Shown: positions 19,047-26,728 of the stretch, in pieces
Layout of the letters: each line of letters begins with the position of its first letter
Numbering within the stretch: position 1 is the stretch's first letter
NCBI GenBank assembly: GCA_022561485.1
Contig: JADFRD010000005.1
Location: 1 to 59,523, forward strand
DNA: 59,523 bases
From: Fidelibacterota bacterium
Lineage (GTDB): Bacteria > Fidelibacterota > Marinisomatia > Marinisomatales > TCS55
Reading direction: 5' to 3'
The notes under the pieces: generated by a model
Told to the model about the DNA's origin: nothing
Seen by the model: only the letters and a program-made list of their open reading frames with translations
Database searches by the model: none
Translations under genes and position numbers: made by a program

Positions 19047-19176
19047 GTTCCCCACATATTATTGAATATATAAATTGCTTTTTTCATGTAAACTTTAAAC
19101 TGATGGAAAAGCAAACAGATATCTCAAGGCAACCTTCAATAACAAGTTAATCTATACTACTAAATCTAATATTATA

Positions 19177-19201
19177 ATAGTGGACTATATTAGTCCACTT
19201 T
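19177..19201. promoter_or_regulatory. IscR-type operator upstream of the Rrf2-cox promoter
   Basis: A perfect dyad AGTGGACTA-TAT-TAGTCCACT (19179-19199). Against the published E. coli IscR type 1 consensus, which is 25 bases, I count 22 matching positions. It ends 4 bases before the -35 box, a plausible activator or repressor position. A T-run follows, so it could also work as a terminator of the upstream Rrf2 gene. Confidence 0.7.
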
Positions 19202-19205
19202 TTGC

Positions 19206-19234
19206 TTGACAAAGTTTTTATCTACTATTATCTT
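19206..19234 (+). promoter_or_regulatory. sigma70-like promoter of the Rrf2-cox operon
   Basis: -35 TTGACA (19206-19211), 17-base spacer, -10 TATCTT (19229-19234). It lies between two Rrf2-type sites and about 80 bases before the second Rrf2 start. Confidence 0.65.
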
Positions 19235-19243
19235 CTAATATGT

Positions 19244-19268
19244 ATATTGGACTAATACTATCCATATT
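19244..19268. promoter_or_regulatory. second, weaker Rrf2-type site at the transcription start
   Basis: ATATTGGACTAATAC followed by TATCCATATT repeats the TGGACTA half-site of the upstream operator with a degenerate second half. Just downstream of the -10, it would block initiation when bound. Confidence 0.5.
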
Positions 19269-19314
19269 GCGAACTCTATTAATCAAATAATGAAAGTTTA
19301 AGGAGACTCGGATA

Positions 19315-19731
19315 TTGGGAATAAGTAAAGCAAGTGACTATGCAATTCTAATTATGGCATATTTTTCATCCCAACCTGAGGGAACAATTAGAAGTAAATC
19401 TGGCATAGCCAAAGACCTATCATTACCGGGAGAATATCTTTCCAAAATTTTACAAAAACTTACCAAATCAGGAATGATCATTTCTATTAAAGGTGTTAAA
19501 GGTGGGTATCGTTTAAAAGAATTTCCCTGCCAACTTACGTTTTTGGATGTTATAGAATCTATCGATGGAAAAATTAATATAGTTGAATGTCTATCAGAGG
19601 ATTTTAAAGGCTGTAGACGACAAAACATCTGTATGTCCCTTATAAAAAAAATGTCACTCGTAAATGCCGGAATCACGAATGTATTGAGAAATACAACTTT
19701 CACCGATATTTCTGTACCAGTTTTGCAGTGA
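19315..19731 (+). CDS. Rrf2 family regulator heading the cytochrome oxidase operon
   Basis: 138 residues starting at TTG 19315 behind a perfect AAGGAG at 9 bases spacing, which decides the start. The Rrf2 fold shows in SKASDYAILIMAYF, LPGEYLSKILQKLTKSG and wing KGVKGGYRL. Cys92, Cys100 and Cys106 (C-x7-C-x5-C) can ligate an Fe-S cluster. Its promoter carries IscR-type sites, so autoregulation and control of the cox genes 86 bases downstream are likely. This would link oxidase synthesis to Fe-S or oxygen status. It shares limited sequence with the other Rrf2 next door, so they are not a recent duplication. Confidence 0.9.
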   Translation: MGISKASDYAILIMAYFSSQPEGTIRSKSGIAKDLSLPGEYLSKILQKLTKSGMIISIKGVKGGYRLKEFPCQLTFLDVIESIDGKINIVECLSEDFKGCRRQNICMSLIKKMSLVNAGITNVLRNTTFTDISVPVLQ

Positions 19732-19817
19732 AGATAACAGAAGAATATTGCAATTATTTTTACTTAATTATTACTAATAAGAGCACAAATTTAGTATATT
19801 TAATTTAACGACAAAAA

Positions 19818-21557
19818 ATGGAACCCTGTAAAGTGACACATAACTCGGAGACACATCACAACGAGCCGTTTATTCGTAAATACATATTTTCTGTAGACCA
19901 TAAAATTATTGGTCTGCAGTATGGTATAACAAGCCTGTTATTTCTATTTTTTGGATTCTGCTTAATTCTCATTATGCGTTGGCAACTGGCCTATCCTGAA
20001 GAACCTGTGCCAATTGTGGGTTCATTGTTAGGAGGAGGAGGAATTCTGTTGCCTGAAATTTATAACTCGTTGGGTGCGATGCACGGAACGATTATGATAT
20101 TTTTAGGTGTGGTCCCTTTGGCTGTAGGTGCATTTGGAAACTATTTTATCCCTTTACAAATTGGTGCTCCTGATATGGCTTTCCCCAAATTAAATATGGC
20201 CAGTTATTGGAGTTATTTTATTGGCGGTGTAATAATGGTTGGCAGCTTTTTTACACCGGATGGTCCCGCCAGATCTGGCTGGACTTCTTATCCGCCTCTT
20301 GCCGATATTGAGGTAGGGCAAACGATCTGGCTTATCGGAATGGTTTTTTTGATTACATCCTCTCTGTTGGGGTCCATAAACGTTATTACCACCATAATAC
20401 AATTAAGAGCGCCGGGATTAACATGGATGCGACTTCCATTTTTTATCTGGTCACAGTTTGTAACAGCTTTTCTTCTTTTATTGGCATTTCCACCCTTAGA
20501 AGCTGCAGCTGTTTTGCAATTAATGGATCGATTGGTCGGCACCAGTTTTTTCTTGCCAAGCGGATTAATTATTTCGGGAGAACAATTAGCCGTCAGTGGC
20601 GGCGGGAGTCCCTTATTATGGCAGCATTTATTCTGGTTCCTTGCTCATCCGGAAGTATATGTTTTGATTTTGCCAGCCATGGGAATCGTCGGAGAGGTGA
20701 TTGCAAATAACACTCGGAAACCCTTGTGGGGATATAAATCAATGGTATACGGTGTCGTTTTCTTAGGTTTTATGTCATTTATCGTCTGGGCTCATCATAT
20801 GTTTATTACAGGTATGGGAACAGCAATGAGTTCATTTTTCCAGACGACGACAATGATTATTTCTATTCCTTCTATCATTATTCTATCCGCCATGTTTATT
20901 TCATTATGGGGTGGATCAATTCGTTTTAATACACCCATGCTGTTTGCCTTGGCATTTTTACCCATGTTTGGAATAGGCGGTTTAACTGGATTGCCCTTGG
21001 GCCTAGCAGCTGCAGATATCCATCTCCATGACACATATTATGTCATTGGTCATTTTCATTATGTTGTGGCTCCGGGAACAATTTTTGCCTTATTTGCGGG
21101 TATCTATTATTGGTTTCCAAAAATGACCGGTAGAAAAATGAGTGAATTATTAGGGAAACTTCATTTCTGGCCTTCACTCATTTTTATGAATGGGATTTTT
21201 ATGCCCATGTTTATACAAGGTCTGGCGGGAGTATCCCGTCGTTTATGGGACGGCGGTTTGGAATATGCACACGCCTCCGGTGTTCTGCAATGGAACGAAT
21301 TTATGTCTGTATCAGCGTGGTTGTTGGGATTGGCTCAGATCCCATTTATTATTAATGTTATTTATAGTATTAAAAATGGCGAAAAGGTTGGTAGAAATCC
21401 CTGGGAATCCACGACGCTGGAATGGGTTGCTCCGTCCCCACCATTGCCTCACGTAAATTTTGAAAAAATTCCGCAGGTTTACCATAGCCCGTATGAATAT
21501 AGTGTCCCTGATCGTGAGAAAGATTTCACTCCTCAAAATGAACCAATAAAAGAGTAA
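19818..21557 (+). CDS. coxA: cytochrome c oxidase subunit I
   Basis: 579 residues, A-family heme-copper oxidase. Proton-pathway and active-site markers are present: HPEVYVLILP with the channel Glu and CuB His-Tyr, WAHHMFITG with the His pair, and HDTYYVIGHFHYVVAPG with heme ligands. GNYFIPLQIGAPDMAFP carries the D-channel Asp. It reduces oxygen to water and pumps protons at the membrane. The N-terminus is short and His-rich. The ribosome site is weak. It heads the structural genes in the order coxA-coxC-coxD-small-small-coxB. Confidence 0.97.
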   Translation: MEPCKVTHNSETHHNEPFIRKYIFSVDHKIIGLQYGITSLLFLFFGFCLILIMRWQLAYPEEPVPIVGSLLGGGGILLPEIYNSLGAMHGTIMIFLGVVPLAVGAFGNYFIPLQIGAPDMAFPKLNMASYWSYFIGGVIMVGSFFTPDGPARSGWTSYPPLADIEVGQTIWLIGMVFLITSSLLGSINVITTIIQLRAPGLTWMRLPFFIWSQFVTAFLLLLAFPPLEAAAVLQLMDRLVGTSFFLPSGLIISGEQLAVSGGGSPLLWQHLFWFLAHPEVYVLILPAMGIVGEVIANNTRKPLWGYKSMVYGVVFLGFMSFIVWAHHMFITGMGTAMSSFFQTTTMIISIPSIIILSAMFISLWGGSIRFNTPMLFALAFLPMFGIGGLTGLPLGLAAADIHLHDTYYVIGHFHYVVAPGTIFALFAGIYYWFPKMTGRKMSELLGKLHFWPSLIFMNGIFMPMFIQGLAGVSRRLWDGGLEYAHASGVLQWNEFMSVSAWLLGLAQIPFIINVIYSIKNGEKVGRNPWESTTLEWVAPSPPLPHVNFEKIPQVYHSPYEYSVPDREKDFTPQNEPIKE

Positions 21558-21563
21558 AAATTT

Positions 21564-22160
21564 ATGGAAATACCATATACTATTGAAGAGAGACCGGATA
21601 CCGGTTTAATTAATTCCAAAATCGGAATATGGCTATTTTTAGCATCCGAAGTGATGTTATTTGGTGGTTTGTTTTCAGCCTATGTATTTCTACGTTTAGG
21701 TGCACCTGATGGAGCGTTCCATGAATGGGGGCAGGTGCTAAATGTACCTTTGGCAACGTTGAACACATTACTACTGATATCATCCAGTGTAACAATGGTT
21801 ATGTCTTGGGCTTCATTGAAGATGAACAATTTTAAACAGCATAAGATATATATGGCCTTAACGTTGCTTTGTGCAACTGGCTTTTTAGTTATCAAATACT
21901 TCGAATACTCAGCTAAGTTTCATCATGGACTATTCCCAGCCACGAACACTTTTTTGGCAATCTATTTTACCTTAACCGGATTACACGTTTTGCACATTAT
22001 TGGGGGTATGATTGTGATTGGGTACTTTTTGGGGCCTGGGTCAAGAATGTGGGCAACTGAACCTGAACATTTCATCAATCGGATAGAAACGGTCGGTCTT
22101 TACTGGCATTTTGTTGATCTGGTATGGATCTTTCTTTTCCCGGTACTTTATTTACTATAG
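21564..22160 (+). CDS. coxC: cytochrome c oxidase subunit III
   Basis: 198 residues with five transmembrane helices, the short bacterial form lacking the first two helices of mitochondrial subunit III. Markers: SKIGIWLFLASEVMLFGGLF, then FTLTGLHVLHIIGGM and GLYWHFVDLVWIFLFPVLYLL. It stabilises subunit I. It starts 6 bases after coxA. Confidence 0.96.
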   Translation: MEIPYTIEERPDTGLINSKIGIWLFLASEVMLFGGLFSAYVFLRLGAPDGAFHEWGQVLNVPLATLNTLLLISSSVTMVMSWASLKMNNFKQHKIYMALTLLCATGFLVIKYFEYSAKFHHGLFPATNTFLAIYFTLTGLHVLHIIGGMIVIGYFLGPGSRMWATEPEHFINRIETVGLYWHFVDLVWIFLFPVLYLL

Positions 22161-22166
22161 GAGAAA

Positions 22167-22475
22167 ATGATGAGCATACATACAACGACGGATATTAAAA
22201 GCCATGTAAAAGTATATGTGATGGTTTTTGCTGCCTTAGCAGTATTGACTCTGGTCACCGTTGGAGCAACCTATCTTAATTTGAGCAAGGGTGAGGCTAT
22301 CTTTCTGGCATTGTCTATTGCAACGGTTAAAGGATCCTTGGTAACCAGTTATTTTATGCATCTGATTTCAGAAAGAGCCATGATAAGATGGTTACTTATG
22401 GTAACAGTATTTTTCTTTTTTGTTTTAATGTTTCTTCTAACATCTTCATTATTTGACCAGGTAAATGTCCTATGA
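22167..22475 (+). CDS. coxD: cytochrome c oxidase subunit IV (prokaryotic type)
   Basis: 102 residues, three helices, matching the small bacterial subunit IV family (KVYVMVFAALAVLTLVTVGATY, then ATVKGSLVTSYFMHLISE). It helps assembly or stability of CuB. AGGAGAAA precedes tandem ATG codons at 22167 and 22170. Confidence 0.9.
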   Translation: MMSIHTTTDIKSHVKVYVMVFAALAVLTLVTVGATYLNLSKGEAIFLALSIATVKGSLVTSYFMHLISERAMIRWLLMVTVFFFFVLMFLLTSSLFDQVNVL

Positions 22476-22666
22476 TATCCTTAAAAACATTCCATCTGTT
22501 TTTTATTGCCATGTCCATTATTATTACAATATGGTTCGCAATTTATGAATATCAGTTGGATGAAAACGGATTTTCCATATTCCTTTCTTTTCTGTCAATA
22601 TTATGTGCAATTGGGTTAGGTGTATATGGAAAAAAGGTTTATGAAATATTTAAAGTGCTATCATGA
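22472..22666 (+). CDS. small two-helix membrane protein in cox operon
   Basis: 64 residues with helices at about 5-25 and 34-52. It overlaps coxD by four bases (ATGA) and the next gene also by four, so it is a real coupled gene. No family recognised; possible small oxidase subunit or assembly factor. Confidence 0.7.
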   Translation: MISLKTFHLFFIAMSIIITIWFAIYEYQLDENGFSIFLSFLSILCAIGLGVYGKKVYEIFKVLS

Positions 22667-22911
22667 GGAAAATATTTAAAACCATTACGATTATTATGTT
22701 TTTATCGGAACTGGCATGGGCTTGTGCAACGTGTTATGGAGATCCGGATTCCCCTGCCACCTATGGTATGAACGGTGCAATCATAACACTTTTAGCTGTT
22801 ACCGGTGGTGTGCTTTCAGGAGTAATTGGAACATTTTTTTCATTAAAAAAGAAAGCGAAAAATTTTTATGTGAATCAAAACTCGGATGATTTAGAAAATA
22901 TATCAATATGA
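22663..22911 (+). CDS. small CXXC membrane protein in cox operon
   Basis: 82 residues. A signal peptide ends in AWA, and the mature protein begins CATCYGDPDSPATYGMN, with two Cys at the periplasmic face, then one transmembrane helix and a Lys-rich inner tail. The CXXC pair next to coxB suggests a copper or thiol role in CuA assembly, which is inference. It overlaps its neighbours on both sides by four bases. Confidence 0.75.
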   Translation: MRKIFKTITIIMFLSELAWACATCYGDPDSPATYGMNGAIITLLAVTGGVLSGVIGTFFSLKKKAKNFYVNQNSDDLENISI

Positions 22912-23741
22912 CTAAAATTCTACAAAAGCTTGGATTGCCAATAAATCTTTCGATAGATGGAATAGCTATAGATAATGTTATATCACTTGTCCACTGGTTA
23001 ATGTTAGTGCTATTTATTGGCTGGGGAGCATTTTTCATTATCTCCATATTCAAATTCCGACAATCAAAAAATCAAAAAGCAGATTATGAAGGTGTAAAGT
23101 CTCATTTGTCTTCTGTCTTGGAAGTGGCAGTTGTGGTCATTGAATTGATAATATTGGTAGGGTTTGCTTTCCCGATTTGGGCGAATCGTGTAAATAATGT
23201 CCCGGATGCTAGTGAAAATATTGTTCATGCACGAATCATTGCCCAGCAATTTGTATGGAATTTTCATTATCCAGGTGAAGACGGTGTTTTTGGTCAGACG
23301 AGTTTAGACCTTGTAGACGAAATTGATAACCCAATCGGGTTGAATAGGTCATCGGAAGGTGGAGCAGATGATATTGTTACTATTAATCAACTTCACATTC
23401 CGGTTAATACAAAAATACGTCTCGATTTATCATCAAAAGATGTGATCCATAGCTTCTCTTTACCCGAACTTCGTGTAAAACAAGATGCTATCCCGGGAAT
23501 GGTCATCCCTGTTCATTTTGAAGCAACCATGACTACAGAAGAATTTTTAGTTGAAATGGAAGGCACTTCCCGTGAAGGGAAAGGTCTTGAAATTGCTTGT
23601 GCTCAATTGTGTGGGCTTGGTCATTATCGCATGCGTGGATATTTAACAATTCACGATCAAGAGGGCTATGAAGCTTGGCTTGAAAAAGAAAAATCATATT
23701 TAGATGAAGAAAGCGATGATGATTGGGATGATGACTGGTAA
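22908..23741 (+). CDS. coxB: cytochrome c oxidase subunit II with acidic DDW tail
   Basis: 277 residues. Two transmembrane helices at the N-terminus (about 25-50, 67-90) are followed by the cupredoxin domain. CuA ligands: His in KDVIHSF and the loop CAQLCGLGHYRM, where the usual Glu between the Cys is Gln (it binds through its backbone in known structures). There is no fused cytochrome c domain, so an outside donor is needed. The last 12 residues, DEESDDDWDDDW, match the tail of the octaheme cytochrome at 16887. It is placed last among the structural genes, where coxB is usually first. Confidence 0.95.
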   Translation: MTKILQKLGLPINLSIDGIAIDNVISLVHWLMLVLFIGWGAFFIISIFKFRQSKNQKADYEGVKSHLSSVLEVAVVVIELIILVGFAFPIWANRVNNVPDASENIVHARIIAQQFVWNFHYPGEDGVFGQTSLDLVDEIDNPIGLNRSSEGGADDIVTINQLHIPVNTKIRLDLSSKDVIHSFSLPELRVKQDAIPGMVIPVHFEATMTTEEFLVEMEGTSREGKGLEIACAQLCGLGHYRMRGYLTIHDQEGYEAWLEKEKSYLDEESDDDWDDDW

Positions 23742-23761
23742 ATCTTAATCAAATAATACTT

Positions 23762-24736
23762 ATGTATTCCAATAACGTTTTGTTAAGACGTTTTTCGAAA
23801 TTATCTGTTATTGCGACAATTATTCTCATTTTCGTTGGCGCATTGGTGAAGAGTTTCGAGGTTGGCCTCTCTGTTCCGGATTGGCCCACCACCTACGGCT
23901 ACCAAATGTTTGCATTCCCTTGGACAGATATGGTTGGTGGTATTTTTTATGAACACGGACATCGAATGCTGGCGACAGTGGTAGGTGCATTAACTTTGGT
24001 TCTGGCAATTTGGTTAGGGTTTAGAGAATCTAGAAAATCAATAAAAATACTTGGTTATACCGCTTTGGCATTGGTTATTATTCAAGGATTGCTGGGTGGA
24101 TTAACAGTTCTATTTTATTTACCAACGATCATTTCTCTTCTGCATGGGGTTATAGCACAGACATTTCTTTTGATATTAATTTTTATTGCCTTTCTATTAT
24201 CCAAAGAGTTTTCAAATCATTCATTTGAAGAAGATTTAAACAAGAAATATATTTTATGGTTACTATCTGTTATTTATATCCAATTGATTATAGGAGCATG
24301 GATGAGACACACCAATTCCGGTTTAGCCATATTTGATTTTCCCTTAACTGCAGAATATTGGATTCCAATGTTTAATAACGAAATGTTAACAGTCATAAAC
24401 GACTGGCGTTTTGAAGTGGATTTACCGGATGTTACTTTATTTCAGGTCGTCATACATTTTATTCATCGTTGCAACGGTTACATCATCTTTGGTTTAGCTG
24501 GATTACTGGGATATAAGTTTTTAAAGGATAAAAACCGTTGTTCAAAAAGAATCATAAACAATGTTTATTTAATTCTCACCTTAGTAGTTTTACAAATTAT
24601 TTTTGGAGCATTTGCTATTTGGACATTGAAAGGTCCTGTTATAACAAGTATACATGTTGTAAATGGAGCTGCTGTTATGGGAGCTACTTTTTTATTATTA
24701 TTGCGTATGTCAGATTTAACGTTATTAAAGAATTAG
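23762..24736 (+). CDS. ctaA: heme A synthase
   Basis: 324 residues, eight helices. Heme-ligand His are visible in FYEHGHRMLA, LLHGVIAQ, FIHRCNGY and SIHVVNGAA. CtaA oxidises heme O to heme A for the oxidase. It sits 20 bases after coxB and 4 before ctaB. Confidence 0.93.
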   Translation: MYSNNVLLRRFSKLSVIATIILIFVGALVKSFEVGLSVPDWPTTYGYQMFAFPWTDMVGGIFYEHGHRMLATVVGALTLVLAIWLGFRESRKSIKILGYTALALVIIQGLLGGLTVLFYLPTIISLLHGVIAQTFLLILIFIAFLLSKEFSNHSFEEDLNKKYILWLLSVIYIQLIIGAWMRHTNSGLAIFDFPLTAEYWIPMFNNEMLTVINDWRFEVDLPDVTLFQVVIHFIHRCNGYIIFGLAGLLGYKFLKDKNRCSKRIINNVYLILTLVVLQIIFGAFAIWTLKGPVITSIHVVNGAAVMGATFLLLLRMSDLTLLKN

Positions 24737-24740
24737 ATCA

Positions 24741-25622
24741 ATGCGTTTAGAGAAAAAACGAGCCAATTCGAACCTCTCGGCTTATATAGAACTAATGAAA
24801 CCGAATATTTTAACATTGGTTCTTGTATCCACAGTCCTAGGGTATTTTCTCGGCGGAAATGGTATTGATTCATGGATACGTTTAGGACTATTATTAATTG
24901 GAACTGCATTAACGGCTGGCGGTGCTGGTGCATTAAACCATTATCTAGAACGGGATTCAGATAAGTTAATGGAAAGAACAAAGAATCGACCTCTTCCTGC
25001 AGGCATAATTCCGCCGCCGAATGCCCTAATGTTTGGGATAATATTGGTGTTACTAGGAACGATTTTACTGGTTTACAAAATAAATTTACTTACTGGTTTT
25101 TTATCAATTCTTACATCATTTCTTTATATTCTTGTTTACACACCGCTCAAAAAAATTACCTGGTTAAATACATCTATTGGTTCAATTCCTGGCGCATTAC
25201 CTCCGATGGGTGGATGGGCTGCGGCAACCGGTGAATTGGAAACCGGCGCTTGGATTTTATTTGCAATAATGTTCCTTTGGCAGCATCCCCATTTTTATGC
25301 AATTGCTTGGATATGCAAAGAGGATTATGCGAGAGCTGATTTTAAAATGCTTCCTGTAATTGAACCGGACGGCAAAAGAACAATCAGACAGATATTTTGG
25401 CATCTATTGTTATTATTACCCGTTTCAATTATGCCCTATATTAACGGCAGTGCTGGGAATGTTTATTTAATTGGAGTCGTTATTTTAACAGGGTTCTTTT
25501 TCATATCGGCTATTCCTATGTATAGAACGAAAAGCAAAAATAGTGCCAAATTACTTTTAAAATCATCAATCATATATTTGCCATTATTATTAATTTTAAT
25601 TATAGTGGATAAAGCTATATGA
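24741..25622 (+). CDS. ctaB: protoheme IX farnesyltransferase (heme O synthase)
   Basis: 293 residues, UbiA-type prenyltransferase. The first Asp-rich motif is NHYLERDSDKLMERTKNRPLP and the second lies near YARADFKMLPV. It farnesylates heme B to heme O. Overlaps the SCO gene by four bases. Confidence 0.95.
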   Translation: MRLEKKRANSNLSAYIELMKPNILTLVLVSTVLGYFLGGNGIDSWIRLGLLLIGTALTAGGAGALNHYLERDSDKLMERTKNRPLPAGIIPPPNALMFGIILVLLGTILLVYKINLLTGFLSILTSFLYILVYTPLKKITWLNTSIGSIPGALPPMGGWAAATGELETGAWILFAIMFLWQHPHFYAIAWICKEDYARADFKMLPVIEPDGKRTIRQIFWHLLLLLPVSIMPYINGSAGNVYLIGVVILTGFFFISAIPMYRTKSKNSAKLLLKSSIIYLPLLLILIIVDKAI

Positions 25623-26194
25623 TCTCCCGTAACCGTTTTATCATTTATATCCTTATAGGTACAGTCATTGCTGCATTATGGTGGACAACAAAACCTATAC
25701 TAAAACCATTACCCACTCTGGGCGGAATTCCATTTTTTGAAATGATCGATACAAATGGCAGTTCATTTGGATCGGAAAATTTAAGAGGGAAAATTTGGGT
25801 GGCTGATTTTATTTTTACGACATGCGCTGGGCCATGCCCCATTATGAGTACCGAAATGTCTGGGATCCATAAAGCATTTATTGATGACAAAAATATTCAA
25901 ACAGTTACATATACTGTGAATCCGGATTATGATACACCGGAAGTGTTGGCACAATACGCAAAACGATATAATGCAGACACCGAACAATGGCATTTTCTCA
26001 ATGCTCCATACGAAGATATTCAGTCGATTATAACAAATGGATTCAAAATGGGGGATATGGAAGAAATCGTTTTTCATAGCACACGATTTGCATTGGTCGA
26101 TAGAAATATGAATATTCGGGGCTATTACACTGGTACTGATTCAGTAGATGTAGAAAAACTGAAGCGTGACATTGTTCAATTAAGCAAATTATAA
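25619..26194 (+). CDS. SCO1/SenC copper chaperone
   Basis: 191 residues with one N-terminal membrane anchor and a thioredoxin fold. Copper ligands are Cys69 and Cys73 in CAGPCP and His153 in FHSTRF. It loads copper into CuA of subunit II. The ATGA overlap shows coupling with ctaB. Confidence 0.93.
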   Translation: MISRNRFIIYILIGTVIAALWWTTKPILKPLPTLGGIPFFEMIDTNGSSFGSENLRGKIWVADFIFTTCAGPCPIMSTEMSGIHKAFIDDKNIQTVTYTVNPDYDTPEVLAQYAKRYNADTEQWHFLNAPYEDIQSIITNGFKMGDMEEIVFHSTRFALVDRNMNIRGYYTGTDSVDVEKLKRDIVQLSKL

Positions 26195-26200
26195 TAAATA

Positions 26201-26728
26201 ATGTCTGTGCCAATAAAATCAGATCGCTTTTGGTTAAATATTATATATATTGTTTCTGGTATCATTACTGCAGCAGTGGCATTTTTAATTCTGGGCCCCA
26301 GACCTGAAGGGCTAGAGGGAAGTATTGATGTTTCTTTTTTACCAACCGTTAATGCAATATTTAATGGAATAACGACCATTTTATTGGTCACGGGGTTTAT
26401 TTTAATCAAGCAGAAGAAAATACAAATTCACAAAATATTCATGCTTTCTGCCTTTGGGACTTCAGCGGCATTTTTAGTGTCTTATGTGATTTATCATTGG
26501 TTTAAAAGTGGGCCGAAGATTTATACGGGTGACTTTACAACACTATACTATTTTATATTATTGACACATATTCTACTTGCAGCTGTTATTATCCCTCTTG
26601 CGCTCATTACCTTATATAGAGGATGGACGAGTCAATTGCTAAAACATCGTAAAATTGCTAAAATTACATTTCCTCTTTGGATGTACGTTTCCGTAACCGG
26701 TGTGTTGATTTACATAATGTTGTACTAA
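26201..26728 (+). CDS. DUF420 membrane protein, oxidase assembly (CtaM/YozB-like)
   Basis: 175 residues with five helices. His-bearing segments (IHKIFM, VIYHWF, LTHILLAA, LKHRK) are typical of DUF420, whose Staphylococcus member CtaM is needed for heme-copper oxidase activity. It ends the cox operon. Its stop overlaps the stop of the converging giant gene, leaving no room for a terminator. Confidence 0.85.
   Translation: MSVPIKSDRFWLNIIYIVSGIITAAVAFLILGPRPEGLEGSIDVSFLPTVNAIFNGITTILLVTGFILIKQKKIQIHKIFMLSAFGTSAAFLVSYVIYHWFKSGPKIYTGDFTTLYYFILLTHILLAAVIIPLALITLYRGWTSQLLKHRKIAKITFPLWMYVSVTGVLIYIMLY

Noticed and set aside
19177-19205. Dyad before the second Rrf2 gene read only as a terminator
   Set aside because: Its match to the IscR-type consensus and its place next to a -35 box favour an operator, though both functions could coexist.
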